From the NCBI GenBank assembly GCA_902495835.1, contig CABUYS010000036.1:1-11484 (forward strand): a stretch of 11,484 nt of DNA, in the 5' to 3' direction. The position numbers and the translations under genes were made by a program. The DNA comes from an uncultured Oscillospiraceae bacterium (GTDB lineage Bacteria > Bacillota > Clostridia > Oscillospirales > Acutalibacteraceae). Within the stretch, counting starts at the first letter, position 1; the number at the start of each line of letters is the position of its first letter. Shown here piece after piece: positions 6,166 through 10,826 of this stretch. Below the pieces are notes generated by a model that was not told where the DNA came from, made no database searches, and was given only the letters and a program-made list of their open reading frames with translations.

Positions 6166-6203
6166 ATTATGAACGCAACTGAGAGTTTATTTTGTCAAAA
6201 TAA
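6166..6203 (-). promoter_or_regulatory. spoIIG-type promoter with Spo0A-box-like dyad
   Basis: On the minus strand TTGACA (6193-6198) is separated by 21 bp from CATAAT (6166-6171), upstream of spoIIGA. The B. subtilis spoIIG promoter is known for a 22-bp spacer and Spo0A~P-dependent use of sigma-A. The -35 is embedded in the dyad TTATTTTG-T-CAAAATAA (6187-6203). Its TTTGTCAAAA core is one base off the 0A-box TGTCGAA. The promoter is inferred; no second box was identified. Confidence 0.6.
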
Positions 6204-6246
6204 GGTAATTAAAAAATATTTTTATAATACTTTTATATTCTTGATA

Positions 6247-6275
6247 TTGACATAAATTCGATTAGCAAATAAAAT
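6247..6275 (+). promoter_or_regulatory. sigma-A promoter of tRNA-Ser
   Basis: TTGACA (6247-6252), 17-bp spacer, TAAAAT (6270-6275), 19 bases before the tRNA. The location and perfect -35 box fit a stable-RNA promoter. Confidence 0.75.
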
Positions 6276-6294
6276 AGTAGAAGTAGATATAAAC

Positions 6295-6383
6295 GGAGCG
6301 GTATCGAAGTGGTCATAACGGGGCTGACTCGAAATCAGTTTGCGGGCAACCGCACGTGGGTTCGAATCCCACCCGCTCCGCCA
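6295..6383 (+). tRNA. tRNA-Ser(CGA), with encoded CCA
   Basis: The acceptor stem GGAGCGG (6295-6301) pairs with CCGCTCC (6373-6379), followed by G and an encoded CCA. The anticodon loop CTCGAAA gives anticodon CGA. The long variable arm (TGCGG-GCAA-CCGCA) is typical of serine tRNAs. The T-arm is GTGGG-TTCGAAT-CCCAC. The gene is complete and has its own promoter and terminator. An open frame on the opposite strand is an artefact of this tRNA. Confidence 0.97.
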
Positions 6384-6386
6384 ACG

Positions 6387-6423
6387 GAACCCTTGAAAAC
6401 CCAGTGTTTTCAAGGGTTCTTTC
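6387..6423 (+). terminator. intrinsic terminator of tRNA-Ser
   Basis: A perfect 14-bp stem GAACCCTTGAAAAC / GTTTTCAAGGGTTC (6387-6400, 6406-6419) with loop CCAGT, followed by TTTCT. It starts four bases after the tRNA CCA. Confidence 0.9.
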
Positions 6424-6772
6424 TATTCGGTGAAAATCCTTTTGCTTTGATTTTTTTGTGATTCTGCCGCTTTTTCAAACCGATTTTGTTCTCTTTTCTG
6501 CCCGTGAATATTAGAATTAAAAATTGCCAAACACCGTATGAAATAAGGCTTTTTAAGGCTTGCCTACTTTTTGGTGTATTAGAATAATTTTCGCCGAACA
6601 GAAATTTGCCGATTTTCAAAACACCCGGTTGCGGGCAACCGCACCAAAAGTCATGTGTGAATTTTAGTGGTCGGGGTTCAAATCGGCAGAAAGAAAAATG
6701 TACTTTGCTTCTTTTCGTTTTCACATTATACAGAAGTGCTCCGTTTGAAGAATCTGATTGTGTGAAATCCTA
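6424..6772. other. gene-free stretch between tRNA-Ser terminator and the leader promoter
   Basis: About 350 bases without a convincing gene. Open frames on both strands lack ribosome binding sites, and the minus-strand one ends inside the tRNA terminator. The stretch contains a 16-base copy of the tRNA-Ser variable arm (6629-6644) and, 40 bases on, GGGGTTCAAATCGGC, reminiscent of a tRNA T-arm. It may be scar sequence from past recombination at the tRNA. Confidence 0.5.
6628..6644 (+). repeat. repeat of tRNA-Ser variable arm, inside a small dyad
   Basis: TTGCGGGCAACCGCAC at 6629-6644 is identical to 6340-6355 inside tRNA-Ser(CGA). In this copy it also forms the dyad CGGTTGC-GG-GCAACCG (6627-6642). 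The distance between copies is 289 bases. Confidence 0.7.
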
Positions 6773-6801
6773 TTGCAAAAACTCTTAATATGTGATATAA
6801 T
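6773..6801 (+). promoter_or_regulatory. sigma-A promoter of the structured leader RNA
   Basis: TTGCAA (6773-6778), exactly 17 bp, TATAAT (6796-6801). Transcription would begin near 6808. It is the only good promoter between tRNA-Ser and the two small genes downstream. Confidence 0.75.
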
Positions 6802-6807
6802 GTACTT

Positions 6808-7108
6808 GTTAAGAGGTAATGTGTTCCCCAACATTGATTATTCGTATCATGAGAGTACGAATTAAATTGGGGGGAATTTGGCCTTTTAATGACATGAGTA
6901 AATCATTGAAACTATTGATTTCTTTCAAATTCTCATTATGAAATCAAGAAAGCGGCTGTGTGTTGACTTTTGTTGTCCCCCTGCTGTTTCACTGCTTTAC
7001 ACCACAATTCGAACCGATGTGTTTGCGTCGGTCTTGTTTTGTTGCGTGTAAAGCGATTGTATAATCTGAAATCGTAGTCCACGCACGATGCAAGTGCGTG
7101 GATTTTTT
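6808..7108 (+). ncRNA. structured RNA of about 300 nt, unidentified; stand-alone ncRNA or attenuator-type leader
   Basis: The stretch lies between a strong promoter and an intrinsic terminator and has no reading frame of note. Several strong stems are visible. CCCCAA (6826-6831) pairs with TTGGGG (6867-6872) around ATTCGTA/TACGAAT (6840-6846, 6856-6862). TTGATTTC (6915-6922) pairs with GAAATCAA (6940-6947). GCTTTACAC (6994-7002) pairs with GTGTAAAGC (7046-7054) around ACCGATG/CGTCGGT (7013-7019, 7026-7032). An alternative pairing of GGGGG (6869-6874) with CCCCC (6977-6981) is possible. The terminator lies only a few bases before the ribosome binding site of the next gene, the arrangement seen in riboswitches and other transcription attenuators. 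It lacks the RNase P, tmRNA, T-box and 6S hallmarks I know. Ligand or target unknown. Confidence 0.55.
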
Positions 7109-7109
7109 C
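7079..7109 (+). terminator. intrinsic terminator at the end of the structured leader
   Basis: CCACGCAC (7079-7086) pairs with GTGCGTGG (7094-7101) around a 7-nt GATGCAA loop, followed by ATTTTTTC. Only eight bases separate the U-tract from the AAGGAG of the next gene, so read-through would be needed to express it. Confidence 0.85.
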
Positions 7110-7129
7110 GGTTCAGAAAGGAGAAAGCA

Positions 7130-7270
7130 ATGAAAAAAGTGTCTGGGAAAACGCATACCCAAAAGCAACTGGATGATTGGTCAAATCAGAATAATCCGAA
7201 CAACAAGGCATACAAAGCGAACAAGGATAATCATTCAAATCAAATGAACCCCAATCATAAGACACATTAG
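7130..7270 (+). CDS. small Asn/Gln/Lys-rich protein (46 aa), possibly truncated by an in-frame TAG
   Basis: ATG 7130 follows AAGGAG with a 6-base spacer. The product starts MKKVSGKTHTQKQLDDW and continues with an NQNNPNNKAYKA segment echoed by the later NQMNPNHK, giving an imperfect internal repeat of the form NQxNPNxK. It is hydrophilic, with no signal peptide or membrane segment. From memory, proteins with the HTQKQLDD...NPNNKAY pattern are common uncharacterised small proteins in gut Clostridia. The frame stops at TAG 7268-7270 but continues open for 26 more codons, ending WPDWAPDYPDYDD and TAA 7349-7351, which looks like real protein with an acidic tail. The ancestral product was therefore probably about 73 residues. 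It is expressed, if at all, by read-through of the leader terminator. Confidence 0.65.
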   Translation: MKKVSGKTHTQKQLDDWSNQNNPNNKAYKANKDNHSNQMNPNHKTH

Positions 7271-7351
7271 CAAGTTCACAATTCTCGCCGCAGAAACAAA
7301 GCACAACTGTGGCCTGATTGGGCTCCCGACTATCCCGATTATGACGATTAA
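7271..7351 (+). other. in-frame open extension after the TAG of the 46-aa gene
   Basis: Twenty-six sense codons and TAA directly continue the frame of the preceding gene. The deduced segment is basic at first (NSRRRNKAQL) and then ends WPDWAPDYPDYDD. Tryptophan/aspartate-rich tails are unlikely in random AT-rich sequence. The stretch has no start codon or ribosome binding site of its own. Confidence 0.5.
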
Positions 7352-7372
7352 ACATTTTAAGGAGGCAAATCT

Positions 7373-7552
7373 ATGAGTAAGCATTTCTTCGACTATGACG
7401 ACGGCGATTTTGCGTATACCGTTTCCGATAATATGGCTATTGACTCCGACGGCAATATGATGATGTGCATGGGCGACAATATGGCTATGGACATGAACAG
7501 CGGAGAACTTCACATTATTTCGTCATGGGAAGATGAAGACGGTGACGATTGA
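7373..7552 (+). CDS. small acidic Met/Asp-rich protein (59 aa), unknown function
   Basis: ATG 7373 is preceded by a perfect AAGGAGG with a 7-base spacer, one of the best ribosome binding sites in the window. The 59-residue product starts MSKHFFDYDDGDFAYTVSDN and contains two related segments, DNMAIDSDGNMMM and DNMAMDMNSGELHI. It ends SSWEDEDGDD. It is very acidic and methionine-rich, with no signal peptide or membrane helix. Aspartate spacing such as DSDGN recalls metal-binding loops, but no EF-hand helices are visible. From memory, similar acidic small proteins occur in other gut Clostridia. It lies 21 bases after the extended frame of the preceding gene and probably shares its transcript. 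GC content is clearly above that of the surrounding genes, suggesting transfer. Confidence 0.75.
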   Translation: MSKHFFDYDDGDFAYTVSDNMAIDSDGNMMMCMGDNMAMDMNSGELHIISSWEDEDGDD

Positions 7553-7564
7553 AAAATCGTTATA

Positions 7565-7620
7565 AATGAACACCGCAGCCCCACACCTTTTGAATGAGGT
7601 GCGGGGCTGCGGTGTTCATT
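7565..7620 (+). terminator. long GC-rich hairpin closing the small-protein block
   Basis: An 18-bp perfect stem (7565-7582 with 7603-7620), one A/C mismatch and 5 further pairs (7584-7588 with 7597-7601) surround an 8-nt loop. It starts 12 bases after the stop of the 59-aa gene and is between convergent genes, so it may end transcription from either side. The U-tract is poor on both strands (TTTAG on +). Confidence 0.75.
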
Positions 7621-7659
7621 TAGAAATATTTCTACATAATTTCATTGCAATGAAATTAT
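7621..7659. repeat. two adjacent loop-less palindromes
   Basis: TAGAAAT/ATTTCTA (7621-7634) is a perfect 14-bp palindrome. Two bases on, ATAATTTCATTG/CAATGAAATTAT (7636-7659) is a perfect 24-bp palindrome with no spacer. Both directly follow the GC-rich hairpin. The second is followed on the plus strand by a T-rich stretch and could be an AT-rich terminator for either strand, or a protein-binding site. Confidence 0.7.
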
Positions 7660-7738
7660 ATTTATTTTTATGAATCAGAATATATTTGAAATTAACATTT
7701 ATCAAATACATAGTGAAATGAAGAATTTTTTATAGAAT

Positions 7739-8530
7739 TTAATCGTGAAAACTTAAAGATTTCGGTATATTATGTTTTTCTCTTAACTGGAGACTTTCCA
7801 TTACTTCTTTCCAACCTTTTGGATTTCCGTACCAAGGAAGGCTGTTGTCTTTGTTAAAAAATGTATAGTCAATTACTTCAAGATTATCCTTTTTATACAC
7901 AACTTTGGATGAAATATTATGAGATTTGCCGTGACGAACATTAATTAAATAAATTTTTTTGTCGGGATATACTTTTCCCATTCTTTCGATAAATTTTATA
8001 AAATCTCTGTAAGGTTCTTCGCGGTGGCTTATAAGTGCAATAGAATTTGATTTTTTCATTATTTCCATTACTTTTTTGGCTCTGTTTGCCATGATTTTGT
8101 CAACACGAACTTTTTCTTTTTTAAACGGAGCATCTTTGTCGTAGTGATGACGGCTTTCTATGTGATTTTTCGTATCGTACACGTACACATGATTGTTAAA
8201 CGTTCTGTTTTTGTCCACTTTTACTTGTTTGAAAAAATCTTTGAATCCCGTTTCAAACAAATGAGCAACCGTACTTAAAGAATAGTCGTACATCCAATCA
8301 AGCGGCGATGATTGATACCTTAAATTGTATTTTCTGAGCCACATTGCGCACGCACAGTCGTGACCTACGGAAAAAGCACAATCAACAATCAGTTTTTCTT
8401 TTTTGACATCCTGCATTGCAGCTGATTTTGTAGTCGTACATTCACATTGCACTGCGGGCGTCACCAAAAATGCGCAAGATAAAACCACTGCAAATTTGTG
8501 CATAAACTTAGCGAAGTTAGATTTTTTCAT
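7739..8530 (-). CDS. secreted DUF1796-like putative papain-type cysteine peptidase
   Basis: A 263-residue protein with an N-terminal signal peptide: basic MKKSNFAKFMHKF, a hydrophobic stretch to about residue 25, and a likely cleavage after residue 27-29. The mature part opens with the pattern I associate with DUF1796 (putative papain-like peptidases): SVGHDCACAMWLRKY, then LRYQSSPLDWMYDY, with the candidate nucleophile cysteine in GHDC. A histidine-rich segment (ESRHHYDKDAPF) and the strand-like NSIALISHREEP follow; the latter resembles the second half of the family. The first-half match is clear, but peptidase activity is a family prediction only. AAGGAG precedes ATG 8530 by 11 bases. The gene has its own promoter, is convergent with the small-protein block and divergent from tdk. 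The cysteine at 29 does not form a normal lipobox. Confidence 0.75.
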   Translation of the reverse strand: MKKSNFAKFMHKFAVVLSCAFLVTPAVQCECTTTKSAAMQDVKKEKLIVDCAFSVGHDCACAMWLRKYNLRYQSSPLDWMYDYSLSTVAHLFETGFKDFFKQVKVDKNRTFNNHVYVYDTKNHIESRHHYDKDAPFKKEKVRVDKIMANRAKKVMEIMKKSNSIALISHREEPYRDFIKFIERMGKVYPDKKIYLINVRHGKSHNISSKVVYKKDNLEVIDYTFFNKDNSLPWYGNPKGWKEVMESLQLREKHNIPKSLSFHD

Positions 8531-8570
8531 TTGACTGTATACTCCTTTTTATGTAATTTTTGTAGTTTTA

Positions 8571-8599
8571 ATTATATATTTTAGAAAATTAAAAATCAA
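8571..8599 (-). promoter_or_regulatory. sigma-A promoter of the DUF1796-like gene
   Basis: On the minus strand TTGATT (8594-8599), 17 bp, TATAAT (8571-8576). The predicted start near 8564 gives a leader of about 35 bases with AAGGAG close to ATG 8530. Confidence 0.65.
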
Positions 8600-8877
8600 T
8601 AATTATAAAAAAACAGTAAAAAACCAAAAATGTATTTAAATACATATTCATGTAATTTAATGTAGATTATTTTAGATTTTTAGCTGAAGAATTTATTCGA
8701 AACCATATTTGGTATTTATTTTTTAAGTAATTTAAATCTAAGTAATATTAACGTAAAAGTGTATTTCAACTTAAAAAACAGCTTCCAATTTTCTTTAAAA
8801 AAATTTATACTTATCATTAGGGAGTATGCGATTCACAAACGGATACACAATAAAACAGTCGAAAGCGGGATATTTTA
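8600..8877. other. AT-rich divergent intergenic region before tdk
   Basis: This 278-base part of the 347-base divergent intergenic region holds no gene. A possible plus-strand promoter for tdk is TTCCAA (8783-8788), 17 bp, TATACT (8806-8811). The -35 matches poorly. No terminator or strong dyad was seen. Confidence 0.4.
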
Positions 8878-9438
8878 ATGAAAATGTATTTTTATTACGG
8901 AGTAATGGGATCAAGCAAAACGGCCAATGCTCTCATGAAGAAATTCAGTTTTGAAGAAAAAGGAAGAAAAGTTGCTCTTTTAAAACCCAGTCTGGACACC
9001 AGGAACGGTAGAACACTGATAAAATCAAGGATAGGTCTTTCAAGTGAGGCTTTTTTTCTTGACAGAGAAGCCTCTATAAAGGAAACTTTAGGAGAAAACA
9101 ATAATTTTGACATAATAATGGTCGACGAAGCACAATTTTTAAGCGAAGCTCAAGTTGATGAACTTCGTGACATGGCAGATAACGGAGTAATGGTTATGTG
9201 TTACGGATTAAAAAACAATTATTCAGGCAAGCTTTTCGAAGGAAGCAAAAGGATAATAGAAGTCTGCGATACTATTCGTGAAATTCAGTCAATGTGTACT
9301 AAGTGCGGTACAAAAGCAATAGTCAACGCCAGGTACTCGGGAAATAAAATAATTTACGAAGGAAATACGATAGATATAGGCGGAGAAGAAAAATATACAA
9401 CTCTTTGTCACAAATGCTGGATGAAAGGCGTAGTTTAA
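8878..9438 (+). CDS. tdk: thymidine kinase (type II, TK1-like)
   Basis: A 186-residue enzyme of the thymidine salvage pathway (thymidine + ATP to dTMP). The P-loop at residues 8-15 is GVMGSSKT, where the usual bacterial form is GxMxSGK(S/T), so the P-loop glycine before lysine is serine. The Walker-B-like DEAQF is at about residue 82. Structural zinc is held by CTKCG and LCHKCW in the C-terminal half. The lasso that binds thymidine includes KIIYEGNTIDIGGEEKYTTL, as in other type II enzymes. Length is typical (180-200). The ribosome binding site before ATG 8878 is weak (AGCGGG). It is the first gene of a tdk-dnaB-tilS run, 20 bases ahead of dnaB. Confidence 0.93.
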   Translation: MKMYFYYGVMGSSKTANALMKKFSFEEKGRKVALLKPSLDTRNGRTLIKSRIGLSSEAFFLDREASIKETLGENNNFDIIMVDEAQFLSEAQVDELRDMADNGVMVMCYGLKNNYSGKLFEGSKRIIEVCDTIREIQSMCTKCGTKAIVNARYSGNKIIYEGNTIDIGGEEKYTTLCHKCWMKGVV

Positions 9439-9458
9439 CGATCCGGAGGTAATTTAAT

Positions 9459-9959
9459 TTGGATTTTGAAAATGTGAAAACGGATTTTGACGGTTTTAAG
9501 CTTCAGTACAGTCTCGAAGCCGAGCAATCGGTTTTGGGTTCCGTGCTTATAGATTCTTCATGCCTTAACCGTATTGCGGAAATTCTGGTAAGTCCCGAAT
9601 ATTTTTATCTTGCCAATCACAAAACCATATACTCGGCGATGATTGAAATGTTTACAGTCGGTCAACCTGTGGATTACGTTACCGTGCTTGATAAAATTAA
9701 AGCTAACGACGAGCTTGACTACAATCATTTTAAGTCATATCTTTTGCAGCTTGCTCAAATAGTTCCGACGGTTTCAAACGTAGAATTTTATGCTGAGATA
9801 GTTCGCGATAAGTATAACGTCAGAAATCTTGTAAACACAGCCCGAGAGATAATAAACGACGCGTCAGGCGGCGATGTGGATTCTTCCGAACTTTTGAATT
9901 CCGCTGAGCAAAAAATCTTTGATATTCGCAGAGGTAAAGACACAAAAGGGCTTCAATGA
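9459..9959 (+). CDS. dnaB: replicative DNA helicase DnaB, N-terminal half, ending at an in-frame TGA
   Basis: A 166-residue product covering the N-terminal collar domain of the replicative helicase, which forms the hexamer scaffold and contacts primase. TTG 9459 is taken as start because GGAGGT lies eight bases upstream and the frame opens MDFENVKTDFDG. Family marks are LEAEQSVLGSVLID, YFYLANHKTIYSAMIEM and LAQIVPTVSNVEFYAEIVRD. The frame stops at TGA 9957-9959 after IRRGKDTKGLQ. It continues at once in the same frame with VNEIVVQTFDRLDAL, matching the linker of DnaB (B. subtilis DnaC has FQNIKDVLVQTY there). The stop is thus a single codon inside an otherwise full-length gene (about 455 codons in all). 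The N-terminal half alone cannot unwind DNA. Confidence 0.85.
   Translation: MDFENVKTDFDGFKLQYSLEAEQSVLGSVLIDSSCLNRIAEILVSPEYFYLANHKTIYSAMIEMFTVGQPVDYVTVLDKIKANDELDYNHFKSYLLQLAQIVPTVSNVEFYAEIVRDKYNVRNLVNTAREIINDASGGDVDSSELLNSAEQKIFDIRRGKDTKGLQ
9957..9959 (+). other. in-frame TGA in the dnaB interdomain linker
   Basis: The codon order is ...CAA TGA GTA AAC GAA ATC GTT GTG CAA ACA..., with helicase sequence on both sides in one frame. The position is variable in DnaB proteins and not normally Trp or Cys. TCA (Ser) or GGA (Gly) would each become TGA by one change. No readthrough signal or SECIS-like hairpin was recognised. Confidence 0.85.
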
Positions 9960-9974
9960 GTAAACGAAATCGTT

Positions 9975-10826
9975 GTGCAAACATTTGACAGACTTGACGC
10001 TCTTAATTCTCAAAGCAGCAATGAGTATATGGGAATTCCCACTGGAATAAAGGATTTGGACAGAGTAATAATGGGCCTTAACAAAAGTGACCTTATTTTA
10101 CTTGCCGCAAGACCGGGTATGGGAAAAACCAGTTTTTCGCTGAATATCGCCGAGCATGCTTCTACTGTCAGAGAAAAAACTGTAGCATTTTTTTCACTTG
10201 AAATGTCCAAAGAGCAGTTGGTTTCGAGACTTCTTTCGTCAAAAGGTCAGATTTCAGGCCAAAATCTTCGAATGGGAAGATTAAACGAAAAAGAGTGGGA
10301 AAGACTGATAGAAGCGGGAGACATTCTTTCCAAAGCGTCTCTTTACATAGATGACACTCCGGGAATAACTATTCCCGAAATGAAGGCAAAACTGAGACGT
10401 TTGGGAAAAGTGGATTTGGTAATAATAGATTATCTTCAGCTTATGACAAGTGCCAGAAGGATAGACAACCGCGTTCAGGAAATTTCCGAAATAACCCGAA
10501 ATCTTAAAATAATGGCAAAAGAATTTGATGTACCGGTAATAACTTTGTCGCAGCTTTCAAGGGCGAGCGAACAAAGAACAGATCACAGACCTGTTTTATC
10601 TGATTTAAGAGATTCAGGTTCTATCGAACAAGATGCAGACATAGTTTTGTTTTTGTACCGTGAAGATTACTACGAAAACGGAGATGTCGACGAGAATCAA
10701 GACAAAAACAGCGGTGAATGTATAGTTGCAAAAAACAGGCACGGTGAAACCCGTTCGATTCCGCTTCACTGGCAGGGTCAGTTTATGCGTTTTACGGCAC
10801 AGGAGGTTCGCAGAAGTGATTTCTAA
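9975..10826 (+). CDS. dnaB: replicative DNA helicase DnaB, C-terminal RecA-like ATPase half
   Basis: A 283-residue stretch from GTG 9975 carrying the complete helicase motor. Walker A is ARPGMGKTSF (about residue 45 of this half), followed by FFSLEMSKEQLVSRLL; Walker B is VDLVIIDYLQLM; motif H3-like LSQLSRASEQR, SDLRDSGSIEQDADIV and FLYREDYY follow, then the arginine-containing AKNRHGETR. These are the standard DnaB motifs, intact and in order. No ribosome binding site precedes GTG 9975, so as a separate gene its translation would be poor; the start is nominal. With the N-terminal half and the TGA codon it gives a normal-length DnaB. Since dnaB is normally essential, a second helicase, suppression or a sequence error should be suspected. 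It overlaps tilS by 11 bases. Confidence 0.88.
   Translation: MQTFDRLDALNSQSSNEYMGIPTGIKDLDRVIMGLNKSDLILLAARPGMGKTSFSLNIAEHASTVREKTVAFFSLEMSKEQLVSRLLSSKGQISGQNLRMGRLNEKEWERLIEAGDILSKASLYIDDTPGITIPEMKAKLRRLGKVDLVIIDYLQLMTSARRIDNRVQEISEITRNLKIMAKEFDVPVITLSQLSRASEQRTDHRPVLSDLRDSGSIEQDADIVLFLYREDYYENGDVDENQDKNSGECIVAKNRHGETRSIPLHWQGQFMRFTAQEVRRSDF

Noticed and set aside
6222..6413. Open frame of 63 codons on the minus strand (…GWDSNPRAVARKL…)
   Set aside because: It is the antisense of tRNA-Ser and its terminator, a well-known false protein in databases; no ribosome binding site.
6410..6724. 104-codon minus-strand frame (…FWCGCPQPGVLK…)
   Set aside because: It ends inside the tRNA-Ser terminator, has no ribosome binding site, and its most recognisable part is the translated copy of the tRNA variable arm. 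I recall similar spurious frames near clostridial tRNA genes.
6808..7108. Leader RNA as tmRNA, RNase P RNA, T-box or 6S RNA
   Set aside because: No tRNA-like ends or tag frame, no RNase P core motifs, no T-box sequence, and the stems do not form one long 6S-type duplex.
7113..7513. Minus-strand frames of 80 and 92 codons over the two small genes
   Set aside because: They are antisense to frames with strong ribosome binding sites and have none of their own.
9459..10826. Reassignment of TGA to a sense codon in this genome
   Set aside because: TGG is used for Trp in sigE and other genes, the dnaB position is not a Trp/Gly-conserved site, and the 59-aa gene ends at a TGA just before a terminator. 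sigE also ends with TGA, although a TAA follows two codons later.
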